From assembly GCA_963695445.1 (NCBI GenBank), contig CAVOGV010000054.1, positions 1-64,000 of the forward strand: a DNA stretch of 64,000 bases, written 5' to 3'. The position numbers were made by a program, and so were the translations under genes. Positions within the stretch are counted from its first letter, which is position 1. Each line of letters starts with the position of its first letter. The stretch comes from Thiohalocapsa sp963695445 (GTDB lineage Bacteria > Pseudomonadota > Gammaproteobacteria > Chromatiales > Chromatiaceae). Shown here piece by piece: positions 45,247-54,065 of the stretch. The notes beneath the pieces are model-generated. The model saw only the letters and a program-made list of their open reading frames with translations, was not told the DNA's origin and did no database searches.

Positions 45247-46239
45247 ATGCAACAACATCGCATCGACAGCTGGCAACACGACCACGATTTCAGCACCGTC
45301 GCCGAAGTCGAGGCCGAGCGCCGTACCCGCTGGGTGGTCTACCTCACGCTGACCACGATGCTGGTGGAATTGACCACCGGCTGGTTGAGCGGCTCCATGG
45401 CGTTGCTGGCCGATGGCTGGCACATGGGCAGCCATGCCGCGGCCCTGGGGTTGAGTGTGTTCGCCTACCGGCTGTCGCGCCGATGGCGCCATGACAGCCG
45501 CTTCACCTTCGGCACCGGTAAGATCACCAGCCTCGCGGCCTATTCAAGCGCCCTGCTGTTGGCCGCAGGCGCACTCTGGATGCTGGTGGAATCCGTCACG
45601 CGGCTGGTGCAGCCCGTCAACATCCACTACGCGGAGGCGATGGCAGTCGCGGCGTTGGGGCTGATGGTGAATATCGCGAGCGCTTGGCTGCTTTCCCAGG
45701 GCCACACGCACCATGATCGCGGACACGGACACGGGCATGAACATGGGCATCATCACGACCCGGTCGCCGACGCGCACGCCCCGGACCACAAGGACCTCAA
45801 TCTTCGCTCCGCCTACTTGCACGTGCTGGCGGACGCCGTGACATCGGTTCTGGCGATTACCGCGTTGAGCGCCGGCATGTTCTTCGGCTGGGCATTTCTC
45901 GACCCGCTCATGGGCATCGTCGGAGCCGCTCTGATCAGCAGCTGGGCCTGGGGATTGGCCCGCGAGAGCGCGCTCACCCTAGTCGATGCGGAAGACCAAG
46001 GCGAGATGGAAGACAAGATCCGCGACGCGATCGAGGCCGTTGATGACGTACAAATCGCGGATCTTCACCTTTGGCGAGTCGGCGCCGCCAGCCAGGCCTG
46101 TATCCTTTCCCTGGTCACTCATGAACCTCGGCCGGCGGACTACTACAAGGGACTGCTCCAGCATCTTTCGGGACTCGACCATCTGACAGTCGAGGTCCAT
46201 CAGGACCGGAGCCCGAACAGCTCTATCCGGCCAAGCTAA
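45247..46239 (+). CDS. dmeF: CDF family Co/Ni efflux transporter, DmeF-like
   Basis: 330 aa cation diffusion facilitator of the inner membrane. The N-terminal WQHDHDF is a mark of DmeF proteins. Six membrane helices follow, with metal-site motifs LLADGWHMGSHAAALG (helix 2) and YLHVLADAVTSVLAI (helix 5). A His-rich cytoplasmic loop (HTHHDRGHGHGHEHGHHHD) sits between helices 4 and 5, and the C-terminal cytoplasmic domain (VQIADLHLWRVGAASQACILSLV) ends the protein. It is single, with no DmeR/RcnR-type regulator next to it. The substrate (Co/Ni) is inferred from the subgroup. Confidence 0.9.
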   Translation: MQQHRIDSWQHDHDFSTVAEVEAERRTRWVVYLTLTTMLVELTTGWLSGSMALLADGWHMGSHAAALGLSVFAYRLSRRWRHDSRFTFGTGKITSLAAYSSALLLAAGALWMLVESVTRLVQPVNIHYAEAMAVAALGLMVNIASAWLLSQGHTHHDRGHGHGHEHGHHHDPVADAHAPDHKDLNLRSAYLHVLADAVTSVLAITALSAGMFFGWAFLDPLMGIVGAALISSWAWGLARESALTLVDAEDQGEMEDKIRDAIEAVDDVQIADLHLWRVGAASQACILSLVTHEPRPADYYKGLLQHLSGLDHLTVEVHQDRSPNSSIRPS

Positions 46240-46289
46240 CGATCAGAGGGCGAGGCTACCGCCGTGCCCGCGGCGGCCAATGCCCTTGA

Positions 46290-47495
46290 TCAGACCTCGC
46301 CGCGGTTGTAGTCCGGTTCCGCCGTGATGCGATGGATGCTCAGATCGGCGCCCTGGTATTCCTCTTCCTCGGTCAGGCGCAGCCCCATCACCGCCTTGAT
46401 GCCGCCGTAGACGACGAAACCGCCCACCAGCGCGATCGCAACACCGAGCAGGCTGCCCGCCAGCTGGCCCAGGAAGCTGACGCCACCGGCACCGCCAAAC
46501 ATCTCCAGACCAAAGATACCGGCCGCGACGCCGCCCCACAGCCCGCACAGCCCGTGCAAGGGCCAAACGCCGAGCACGTCGTCGATGCGCCACTTGTTCT
46601 GCGTTAGGGTAAATGCATAGACGAACAGCGCGCCTGCCACCGCGCCGACGAACAGCGCGCCGAGGGGATGCATGAGGTCGGAGCCTGCACAGACAGCGAC
46701 CAGACCGGCCAGCGGACCGTTGTGCAAAAAGCCCGGGTCGTTCTTGCCGGCGACCAGCGCCGCGAGGATACCGCCGACCATCGCCATCAGCGAATTCACC
46801 GCGACCAGGCCGCTGACGGCATCGATGGTCTGCGCCGACATGACGTTGAAGCCAAACCAGCCCACGGTCAGGGTCCAAGCGCCCAACGATAGGAACGGGA
46901 TCGACGACGGCGGATGGCCGGTCATGCCGCCGTCGTGGCGGTACCGACCCGAGCGTGGTCCCAGCAGCAGCACCGCGGCCAGTGCGATCCAGCCACCCAT
47001 CGCATGCACGACGATAGAGCCGGCAAAGTCGTGGAACTCCGCACCGGTCATCGACGCGATCAGCGACTGCACACCGAAGTTGCCGTTCCAGATCATGCCC
47101 TCGAAGAACGGGTACACCAGCGCCACCAGCAGCAGCGACGCCAGCAATTGCGGATAGAACTTGGCCCGTTCCGCGATACCACCGGAGATGATGGCCGGGA
47201 TGGCCGCGGCGAAGGTCAGCAGGAAGAAGAACCGCACCAGCTCGTAGCCGTTCTTCTCCTGCAGCACGGTGGCACCGGAGAAGAAGTCGATACCGTAGGC
47301 GATGCTGAAACCGACGAAGAAATAGGCGATGGTTGAAACCGCGAAATCGCTCAGGATCTTCGACAGCGCGTTAACCTGATTTTTCGCCCGTACTGTGCCC
47401 ACTTCAAGAAACGCGAAGCCGGCGTGCATGGCGAGGACCATGATGGCGCCGATCAGGATGAAGAGTACGTCAGCACCCGACTGCAGTTGCTCCAT
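46290..47495 (-). CDS. amt: Ammonium transporter
   Basis: 401 aa Amt/Rh channel, start ATG 47495 with GGAGA upstream. There are eleven membrane helices. Landmarks: MHAGFAFLEVGTVRAKN at the periplasmic side, SGGIAERAKFYPQLLASLL, FHDFAGSIVVHAMGGWIALAA with the first pore His, HPPSSIPFLSLGAWTLTVGWFGFNVMSA, and VLGVWPLHGLCGLWGGVAAGIFG with the second pore His. The short C-terminal tail EEEEYQGADLSIHRITAEPDYN is the PII-interacting region type. No glnK gene is adjacent. Converges with dmeF. Confidence 0.95.
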   Translation of the reverse strand: MEQLQSGADVLFILIGAIMVLAMHAGFAFLEVGTVRAKNQVNALSKILSDFAVSTIAYFFVGFSIAYGIDFFSGATVLQEKNGYELVRFFFLLTFAAAIPAIISGGIAERAKFYPQLLASLLLVALVYPFFEGMIWNGNFGVQSLIASMTGAEFHDFAGSIVVHAMGGWIALAAVLLLGPRSGRYRHDGGMTGHPPSSIPFLSLGAWTLTVGWFGFNVMSAQTIDAVSGLVAVNSLMAMVGGILAALVAGKNDPGFLHNGPLAGLVAVCAGSDLMHPLGALFVGAVAGALFVYAFTLTQNKWRIDDVLGVWPLHGLCGLWGGVAAGIFGLEMFGGAGGVSFLGQLAGSLLGVAIALVGGFVVYGGIKAVMGLRLTEEEEYQGADLSIHRITAEPDYNRGEV

Positions 47496-47843
47496 TATTG
47501 TCTCCGGTTGTTCAAATTCGGTGCGAGATCAGCAGGAACCATGCCAGCGACATCACCAGCCCATGACGACCGCTTGCGTCTTGAAATTGATCATTGAAAT
47601 AGCCAGCAAATTCGCCACTAGCGCTGCAGACAGAGGCAATTTGATCGCACTAGGAGTGCATCGAAAGTCGCGGACCAACGCACCGATTCATGGCGCAACG
47701 CACCCGATTGGTGCGGTCTTCGCACACGTGGGAGCATCGCTTCGCGATATCGCGCCAGCGCCGCTGCGTGCGCGCCTGTGGACCCGCGCGGCCCTTTGCG
47801 CTAACGTCGCGCTCCCAACCACAATCAGTCAGAGGACTTGGAT
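47496..47843. other. Divergent intergenic region amt / Cache gene
   Basis: 348 bases. A long loose inverted repeat (TGGGAGC near 47730 with GCTCCCA near 47813) brackets alternating GC-rich sequence. No gene supported. Confidence 0.45.
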
Positions 47844-48290
47844 ATGAAAAAAATCATCACGGCAGCAGCAGCGCTCACCTTTGCCGGCATCGTCATGGCC
47901 GACGACATGGCCACACCGGATGAGGCCAAGGCGATGTCGCAAAAGGCACAGGCAGCGGTCAACGAAATGGGCGCGGACGCGGCCTTTGCGGCCTTTGCCG
48001 CGGACGATGGCGGCTTCAAGGACAAGGACCTGTACGTGTTCTGCATGGACATGGACGGCGTCATGCTGTCGCACGCCGTCAAGCCGGAACTGGTCGGCAA
48101 GAACCTGCTGGACTTCAACAAGTACGGCGACGAGCTGTTTAAAGACATGGTCAAGGTGGCCCAGGACTCCGGCGAGGGCTGGGTGGACTACAACTGGCCC
48201 TACCCTGGTACCGATGAAGTCAAGGCCAAGACCAGCTACATCATGACCAACGACGGCGGGTTCTTCTGCGGCGTGGGTGCGTATAAGTAA
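47844..48290 (+). CDS. Exported single-Cache-domain protein
   Basis: 148 aa from ATG 47844 (MKKIITAAAALTFAGIVMA, a signal peptide); a TTG two codons earlier is also possible. The body is one small Cache sensor domain without kinase or chemoreceptor: helix EAKAMSQKAQAAVNEMG, then DKDLYVFCMDMDGVMLSHAVKPELVGKNLLDFNKYGDELFKDMVKVAQDSGEGWVDYNWPYPGT, ending SYIMTNDGGFFCGVGAY. These free periplasmic Cache proteins bind small ligands and are frequent in Chromatiales-type genomes. Two cysteines could pair. Confidence 0.88.
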   Translation: MKKIITAAAALTFAGIVMADDMATPDEAKAMSQKAQAAVNEMGADAAFAAFAADDGGFKDKDLYVFCMDMDGVMLSHAVKPELVGKNLLDFNKYGDELFKDMVKVAQDSGEGWVDYNWPYPGTDEVKAKTSYIMTNDGGFFCGVGAYK

Positions 48291-48298
48291 AGAAGCTC

Positions 48299-48377
48299 CA
48301 AGGGCCGAGGGCCTAGGGCCGAGTTCGGATTTGCAGCCACGGGGCTGTAGAACGGCTCTTGGCCCTTGGCCCTTGGC
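48299..48377. terminator. Heptamer hairpin between convergent genes
   Basis: CCAAGGGCCGAGGGCCTAGG (48299 onwards) pairs with CTTGGCCCTTGGCCCTTGG (48359-48377) across a ~40-nt loop. It sits exactly between the 3' ends of two convergent genes, so it probably acts as a bidirectional terminator built from GGCCNAG heptamers. No T tract. Confidence 0.55.
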
Positions 48378-48380
48378 TCG

Positions 48381-49157
48381 CTAGACCGTTTCGTGATCCT
48401 CGATCCGGAACCCAAGCAGCTCGAGCACCATGCCGGTGACGGCGCCACCGAGCAGCCCACCCATAAAGCCCGCGGGCACATTGCTGAGCACGCGATCGAT
48501 CGCATTCTGCGTCTCAATGTCTAAGGTGCCTGCCGTGGTGCCGCCCATGATCCAAATGCTGGCCCCCACGACACCGCCGATCAATGCCGCCACCAGCGGT
48601 GCTGCCAGGCCATCCGGCAGCCAACCGTGACAGGTCTGCACCATCCAGTGCTCGTTCAGCTGGAACAGCGCCCCCACCAGCGCCACCACCCCCGCCGCCA
48701 TCACCAACGGACCCACTGGTTGATCGTAGAAGAACAGGACCACCGATAGGATCACACCGGCACCGAGGCCAGCCAGCAGCCCGGTCAGGGTCTCTGCCAA
48801 TGGGCGGGCATTGCGGCGCACCATCCAGCTGAAGAATGAGCCGGCGATCAGGCCCGCTCCGGCTGCCGTCGCCGTGATCACCGGCAGCTCTACCCGATGC
48901 CCCGAAACGATCAGATATCCGATCGAGGCGAGCACGCCGGCCGTTGCACCCACCAGCGCCACCGGCATTGCACTATAGAAGGCCGCGGTCGTCATTGCCG
49001 CCGCAACGGAACCGACAACCAGCGGCTGCCAGCCACTCAGACCCAGCACGAGCAGTACCTGATAGAGCCCGATGAACAACCCGCCAAACAGGGCTCCAGC
49101 CAGACTCCAGACGAAGAACGTCGTCACCACCGCGGTAAAGCGATCTCTCGATAACAT
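48381..49157 (-). CDS. Multi-pass membrane protein, unknown
   Basis: 258 aa from ATG 49157 (MLSRDRFTAVVTTFFVW), with GGAGGAACC upstream; the longer frame to 49307 is excluded. It is very hydrophobic, about seven to eight helices rich in Gly/Ala (LAGALFGGLFIGLYQVLLVLGL, VVGSVAAAMTTAAFYSAMPVALVGATAGVLASIGYLIVSG, LTGLLAGLGAGVILSVVLFFY). One soluble segment is EHWMVQTCHGWLPDG. No transporter signature recognised. Convergent with the Cache gene across the heptamer hairpin. Confidence 0.7.
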   Translation of the reverse strand: MLSRDRFTAVVTTFFVWSLAGALFGGLFIGLYQVLLVLGLSGWQPLVVGSVAAAMTTAAFYSAMPVALVGATAGVLASIGYLIVSGHRVELPVITATAAGAGLIAGSFFSWMVRRNARPLAETLTGLLAGLGAGVILSVVLFFYDQPVGPLVMAAGVVALVGALFQLNEHWMVQTCHGWLPDGLAAPLVAALIGGVVGASIWIMGGTTAGTLDIETQNAIDRVLSNVPAGFMGGLLGGAVTGMVLELLGFRIEDHETV

Positions 49158-49422
49158 CTCTTTGGTTCCTCCATCGCCGGCATGGGCGCCATACGCCTCG
49201 TCCCGGCCGGGCCTTTCGCCGCAAATCGCGCGGCACGCGGTTATAATCGTGCGCCGGTGCGTGGCCGGTGGTCCCATTCTACCCAAACATGCCACGGATG
49301 CTCGCACCGGAAACCTTGCATCGGAGGCAAGCGACCACAGGCTGCGTTACTATCACGCCGGCAAGAATGCGCGGCATCAAGACCGCGCCGGCATCATCCA
49401 TCCACCTAAAGTGAGACAAATC

Positions 49423-50145
49423 ATGGCAAGAACAGCACTGGTCACCGGCGGCACCCGCGGCATCGGCGAGGAAATCTGTCAGGCGTTGAAGGACGCCGGC
49501 TACAACGTCGCCGCCAACTACGGCGGCAACGATGCCGCCGCCAAGGAATTCACCGAACGCCACGGCATCCCCGCCTACAAATTCGACGTTAGCGACTTCG
49601 ACGCGGTTGCCGCCGGCATCGCCAAGATCGAGCAGGACCTGGGACCGATCGATGTGTTGGTCAACAACGCCGGCATTACCCGCGACAGCACCCTGCACCG
49701 CATGACCCCCGAGCAATGGCACAAGGTCATCGACACCAATCTATCCTCCTGCTTCAACTGCGCGCATGCGGTCATAGAGGGGATGCGTGAGCGCGGCTTT
49801 GGACGCATCATCAACATCGGCTCCCTCAACGGCCAGGCCGGACAGTACGGCCAGGTCAACTACGCCGCCGCCAAATCCGGTATCCATGGCTTCACCAAGG
49901 CCCTAGCCCTAGAGGGTGCGGCGAAGGGCATTACCGTCAACGCCATCGCGCCCGGCTACGTCGACACCGAGATGGTGCGTGCCGTGCCGCCCGAGGTGTT
50001 GCAGAAAATCATCCGCCAAATTCCAGTGGGCCGACTCGGCAAACCCGCCGACATCGCCCGCAGCGTGTTGTTCCTCGCCGCCGATGACGCCGACTTTGTC
50101 ACCGGCACCACGCTGTCGATCAATGGCGGGCACCACATGTACTAG
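49423..50145 (+). CDS. phaB: Acetoacetyl-CoA reductase
   Basis: NADPH-dependent reductase making (R)-3-hydroxybutyryl-CoA for polyhydroxybutyrate; 240 aa from ATG 49423. SDR motifs: TALVTGGTRGIGEEICQALKDAG (cofactor), DVLVNNAGITRDSTLHRMTPEQWHKVIDTNLSSCFN, GRIINIGSLNGQAGQYGQVNYAAAKSG with the Ser-Tyr-Lys triad, and FVTGTTLSINGGHHMY, the PhaB-type C-terminus. FabG is the alternative, but the start MARTALVTGG and the ending GGHHMY favour PhaB. No phaC or phaA is in the window. Confidence 0.92.
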   Translation: MARTALVTGGTRGIGEEICQALKDAGYNVAANYGGNDAAAKEFTERHGIPAYKFDVSDFDAVAAGIAKIEQDLGPIDVLVNNAGITRDSTLHRMTPEQWHKVIDTNLSSCFNCAHAVIEGMRERGFGRIINIGSLNGQAGQYGQVNYAAAKSGIHGFTKALALEGAAKGITVNAIAPGYVDTEMVRAVPPEVLQKIIRQIPVGRLGKPADIARSVLFLAADDADFVTGTTLSINGGHHMY

Positions 50146-50207
50146 GGCGGCGATGCCTCGGCCCGACGAGAGTGCCCCGCCGCGGGCTCAACCTCTGCGT
50201 TGATTCA

Positions 50208-50300
50208 AGCGGGCCAGGCGCCGAGGGCCGAGGGCCGTCGTACAGCACGATGGTGCAATTTTGGCCCTTTTTGCCCGGCGTCTGGCCCTTTGGACAGCAA
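50208..50300. repeat. GGCC-heptamer segment between phaB and the PLDc_N gene
   Basis: GGGCCAGGCGCCGAGGGCC followed by GAGGGCC, then about 40 nt later TTTTGGCCCTTTTTGCCC and TCTGGCCCTTTGG. The first part repeats the sequence near 18175. It lies between convergent genes. Confidence 0.65.
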
Positions 50301-50361
50301 GCGATGGCGCACCAGCCATCGGTGCCCTGTTCAGAGGACAGCCGGAGCGGACAACAGGCAC

Positions 50362-50541
50362 TCAGCCCTTTGGCCCGAACAGCAGCCACAGGATGAGGCC
50401 GAGCACGGGCAGCAGGAGGATCACCACGGTCCAGATCACCTTTGACCCGGTGCCCGCATCACTCTGGATGATTTTGACGAAAGCATAAACGGTAAGAATC
50501 AGGTGAATCAGGCCCAAGATGCCGGTAACTTCAATGCTCAA
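50362..50541 (-). CDS. PLDc_N domain mini-protein
   Basis: 59 aa, starting at a TTG (50541) with GGGAG seven bases upstream. The sequence begins MSIEVTGILGLIHLILTVYA and continues FVKIIQSDAGTGSKVIWTVV to a stop at 50362. It has two membrane helices with the motif (S)K..W..ViLLLPVLGLILWLLFGPKG, the phospholipase-D-nuclease N-terminal (PLDc_N) family hallmark. Free-standing copies are common and of unknown function. Confidence 0.82.
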   Translation of the reverse strand: MSIEVTGILGLIHLILTVYAFVKIIQSDAGTGSKVIWTVVILLLPVLGLILWLLFGPKG

Positions 50542-50754
50542 CGGACTACTCCCGATGTTTTGGTTGTGGCTCGGCTAGCGCTGAGGTCGTCAGCACCGCC
50601 CGTATGATCCCGCCGCCGTATTCCGATTTTTCCTACCTTGCTCGACCCGCCAAAACCAACTAAAAGGCACCAACCAAAAGGCACCGACCAAAAGGGACCG
50701 ACTAGGGTTGGCGGCGCATCTGCGGGTGCAACCGCGGGTCGGATACCGACCTCA

Positions 50755-51801
50755 ATGACCCCGGCACCTCGGCTACCCAAGATGCCGGAGAGCTTGACCA
50801 AATCGGCCGCCATCCTGGTCAACCCAAAGGCCGGCGGGGCCGCGTACAAGGCCGATACCCTGTCCGTGCACTTGGCGGAGGGATTGAAGGGCGTTGGCAT
50901 CAAGGCCCACCTCCTGAACCTGGCGCCGGGCAGCGCTGATCCGGAAGGATGGCGACGCGACTTGGGCCGCCTCATGGCCGGCGGGCTCGATTATGCCTTC
51001 GTACTCGGCGGCGATGGCACGGTATTGACGGTCGCGACGGGCTTACTCGGACACGACGTTCCGCTCGGAATTATACCGCTTGGCACCGCCAACCTGCTCG
51101 CGCGGGATCTGGGCCTACCGTTAGAGCCTGAGGCGGCACTCGATGGCCTGGTGGAGGGAGTGGCCATGGGACTAGCGGAGGGACTTATCGATGGTGTCGA
51201 GGTGGCCCAGGTCGGGGGGAATGTTCGCCGTATCGACGTTGGCCGCGTCAACGGGCACCCGTTCCTTTGCGCCTCGATGCTGGGGATGACCACGGAACTG
51301 GCAAAGGCCCGCGAAGCAGCGCGGGGACTGGGCACATGGCGGTTGCTGCCGCGCCTGGTGCGGAAGGGCTATTGGCTGCTAAAGCGCTATCCGTTTCGCA
51401 GCGTGACGCTGTGCTTCGACGACGATCAGTTGTCGGTCAGCACCCGCGCGATGATCATTACAAACAATCCGATCCGTGCCGAGCCAGGCCTGTATCCGAG
51501 CCGCGCCCGTCTGGATAGGGGCGTGCTCGGAATCTATGGAGTCCATGAGGGTCCATTGTCCGCGTTGCCGCGCTTGGCACTGAGCTTGATCGCCGGGACC
51601 TGGCCCAGAGAGCCGCGCGTCTTCAGCCGCACTGCCCACCGCGTGACCATCGACACGCGCAAGTCGCGCCGAATCAAGGCGCTCAATGACGGGGAGCCGG
51701 TTCGGCTGCGCACGCCGCTGCACTTCGACATCTTGACCCACGCGCTGCCAGTGCTGATGCCGGTAACGGACCCGGTTCGGGTCCGAGGGCACGAGACATG
51801 A
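50755..51801 (+). CDS. Diacylglycerol/sphingosine kinase-family protein
   Basis: 348 aa from ATG 50755 (MTPAPRLPKMPESLTK); 50782 is a second candidate, and upstream codons in the frame are a Lys/Pro-rich tandem repeat. The catalytic N-domain has ILVNPKAGGAAYKADTL, FVLGGDGTVLTVATGLLGHDVPLGIIPLGTANLLARDLGLP with the GGDGT nucleotide site. The C-domain has IDGVEVAQVGGNVRRIDVGRVNGHPFLCASMLGMTTELA and NDGEPVRL. YegS-type enzymes phosphorylate lipids. Its stop overlaps the start of the metallophosphoesterase (ATGA), as often seen for this pair. Confidence 0.92.
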   Translation: MTPAPRLPKMPESLTKSAAILVNPKAGGAAYKADTLSVHLAEGLKGVGIKAHLLNLAPGSADPEGWRRDLGRLMAGGLDYAFVLGGDGTVLTVATGLLGHDVPLGIIPLGTANLLARDLGLPLEPEAALDGLVEGVAMGLAEGLIDGVEVAQVGGNVRRIDVGRVNGHPFLCASMLGMTTELAKAREAARGLGTWRLLPRLVRKGYWLLKRYPFRSVTLCFDDDQLSVSTRAMIITNNPIRAEPGLYPSRARLDRGVLGIYGVHEGPLSALPRLALSLIAGTWPREPRVFSRTAHRVTIDTRKSRRIKALNDGEPVRLRTPLHFDILTHALPVLMPVTDPVRVRGHET

Positions 51802-52662
51802 CCGCCGGCGCACCCCAGGCCCACAGCCCGCGACCACATCCCGCGGCCCAAGCCGACCGCCCCATGAGCCGCATCGCGCACCTGTCCGATCTGCATTTTG
51901 GCAGCGAACAGCCGCCGTTGGTGGCGGCGCTGGAACAGTCGTTTGCACGCATTGCGGCCTAACCTTGTGGTGATCAGCGGCGACCTGACACAGCGCGCGC
52001 GGCGGCACGAGTTGGTTGCCGCCGCCGGCTTTATCGACCGGCTGCCAAAGCCCGTGCTGGTAGTGCCCGGCAATCATGATATTCCCGGTATCACGCCGCG
52101 GCGTTTTCTCGATCCGTGGCGGGGCTGGCACGGCCATTTTCCCGGCGGTCTGGAACCAGCCGTCGAGCATGACGACTTGATTGCGGTCGGCGCGAACAGC
52201 GTACGTGCCTGGGGGCCTTATCTCGACTGGTCCCGCGGCCGGCTGAGGCCGACGCAGATTCGCCGCCTGGCGGAACGCATCGAGCGCGCGCCATCGCACC
52301 TGTTGCGAATACTGGTGGCTCATCATCCGTTCCTGCTCACACCCGCCGCGGCCGGGCGCGGACTGGTCGCCGGCGCGCGGCCTGCATTGCAGCGTCTCGC
52401 CCAGGCGGGGCTGGATCTGGCCCTGGGCGGCCATGTGCATCTGGGCTATGCCGGCATCACACACGGCATCTTAGTGGTGCACGCCGCCACCGGAGTTTCC
52501 AGCCGACTGGTCGGCCAGGCCAATGGCTTCAACCTGATCGAGGGCCACCGCGATGCCCTGAGCGTGGAACACTGGCGCTGGCAGGGACAGGACTTCAGTC
52601 CCCATAGCCGACGACAGTTTCACCGCGAGAACGGCATCTGGCTGGCGTCCCAGTCGGCATGA
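51798..52662 (+). CDS. Calcineurin-like metallophosphoesterase (one frameshift)
   Basis: Start ATG 51798 overlaps the kinase stop; a second in-frame ATG is at 51864. The first frame gives SRIAHLSDLHFGSEQPPLVAALEQS with the DxH motif. At about 51945 the reading frame must shift, after which LVVISGDLTQRARRHELVAAA (GD), PVLVVPGNHDIPG (GNHD), ILVAHHPFLL and LDLALGGHVHLGYAG (GHxH) complete all metal-binding motifs. Joined length is about 287 aa. The family acts on lipid phosphates or cyclic nucleotides. Coupling to the lipid-kinase-like gene suggests a kinase/phosphatase pair in lipid metabolism. Confidence 0.88.
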
Positions 52663-52949
52663 ATAACGCGCGAAAATCAACTGCGGGCCTTGATAGATCG
52701 TTTCGGCCAGTCCTCTGGAGGAACAGTGTGGCGATGCGCTCTCGTTCCGCGCCAGGTCCCTTCGCGCCTTTGCGCCTTCGCGTGAGACTCTTGCGTTTAT
52801 GCGCTCCTCATCCGGTTAGGAATGTCTCACGCGAAGGCGCGAAGGCAGCGAAGGCGAATTCTTGTTCGCGTTTTTGTGCCTTCGTGTGAGCATCCCACCG
52901 CCGCCTTGGGTCGGGTGGCCGGAACAAGGCCCAACTGCGAAATCGCGGA
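52663..52949. other. Intergenic region with a long inverted repeat
   Basis: 287 bases between convergent genes; no gene. Contains the 17-bp-arm inverted repeat at 52772-52840 and reiterated CGCCTTCGCG-type words. Confidence 0.55.
52772..52840. repeat. 17-bp perfect inverted repeat, 35-nt loop
   Basis: GCGCCTTCGCGTGAGAC (52772-52788) and GTCTCACGCGAAGGCGC (52824-52840). It lies between convergent genes and could work as a bidirectional terminator, though without T tracts. Confidence 0.9.
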
Positions 52950-54065
52950 TTACAGTTCGTCTATCGGTCTCTGAGCCGCTTCGGTGCAACCGCCCGACGC
53001 ATTGAGCGGCACACGCAAACGTACCCGCGTCCCTTTCGGTTCACGGGCGCCAATCTCGACACAACCGCCAAGCAGCTCGATCCGGGAGCGCAGGCTGTTC
53101 AGCCCAAAGCCGCCGGCGATCGGGCCGGTGTCCGGAAACCCGCGACCATCGTCATCGACCAGGACCTCGACCCACTCCGGCGCAAACCGCAGGCAGACGT
53201 GCGCATGTCCGACCTCTGCATGCTTAGCGACATTGATCAGCAGTTCGCGCAAGCCCTGAAATAGGGTCAGCGCGATCGCGTCCGGCAACGCCATCGGCTC
53301 GCCCTGTAACTCGCAGTCGACGGACAGCCCCCATTGTTCAGCGAGCCACTCCGCAAGCCATTCCGCCGCCCCATGCAGCCCGGCCTGACTCAGGATCGGC
53401 GGGCTCAGCTCGAACACCAGGGAGCGCAGTTGGCGCAACGAATCGTCGAGCAGTGTCACCAGCCGATCCTTACGCCCGAGTCCGCCATCCTCCCCTTCGA
53501 TGATGATCCGCGCGAGCACCAATTGCTGGATGGTGGTGTCGTGCAGTTGCTGCGCCAGGCGCCGACGCTGCCGCTCCTCCAACAGGGCCATCTCGACGTT
53601 CAGCTCGCGCAGCCGACGGTTGGCCTGCGCCAGCCCCGCGGTGCGCTCGTCCAGGCTTCGCTGCAGTCCTCGCGAGAGCCGCGATAGGGTGCTGTGGGTC
53701 TGCACCCTAGCGAGCAGTACGGATACATCGAAGGGTTTGACAATGTAATCGACACCGCCGGCCTCGAAGCCATCGAGCATTTGGCGCCCGTCGCTCATCG
53801 CGGTCAGGAAGACCACCGGAATATCACGGCTGCCGGCGTCTTGCTTCAGGCGGCGGCAGAGGCTTAAGCCGTCGGCATCCGGCAGCATCACATCGAGCAG
53901 AATCAGGTCCGGGTGTCGAACGGAAACGGCACTAAGCATTTCCGCGCCGCTGGCCGTCGCGAACACGCGATAGCCCTTCTGCCGCAGCAAGCCGGACACA
54001 AACTCGCGCGTTGCAGCATCGTCGTCGACGACGAGAATGCAGGCAGTGTCAAGTGGTTCATTCAC
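52950..54065 (-). CDS. Receiver-histidine kinase hybrid (REC + NarX-type kinase)
   Basis: 371 aa. The start is GTG 54065 (VNEPLDTACILVVDDD) with GGAGG upstream, inside the end of the preceding hybrid-kinase gene. REC domain at 9-125 (LILLDVMLPDADGL phospho-Asp; TAMSDGRQMLDGFEAGGVDYIVKPF). A coiled coil (LDERTAGLAQANRRLRELNVEMALLEERQ) leads into HisKA_3 (RRLAQQLHDTTIQQLVLARIII). The HATPase has LRELLINVAKHAEVGHAHVCL, VDDDGRGFPD and GGFGLNSLRSRIELLGGCVEIG. It is soluble, so it is controlled by phosphorylation of its REC, presumably from the BvgS-like kinase to which it is coupled. Confidence 0.9.
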   Translation of the reverse strand: MNEPLDTACILVVDDDAATREFVSGLLRQKGYRVFATASGAEMLSAVSVRHPDLILLDVMLPDADGLSLCRRLKQDAGSRDIPVVFLTAMSDGRQMLDGFEAGGVDYIVKPFDVSVLLARVQTHSTLSRLSRGLQRSLDERTAGLAQANRRLRELNVEMALLEERQRRRLAQQLHDTTIQQLVLARIIIEGEDGGLGRKDRLVTLLDDSLRQLRSLVFELSPPILSQAGLHGAAEWLAEWLAEQWGLSVDCELQGEPMALPDAIALTLFQGLRELLINVAKHAEVGHAHVCLRFAPEWVEVLVDDDGRGFPDTGPIAGGFGLNSLRSRIELLGGCVEIGAREPKGTRVRLRVPLNASGGCTEAAQRPIDEL

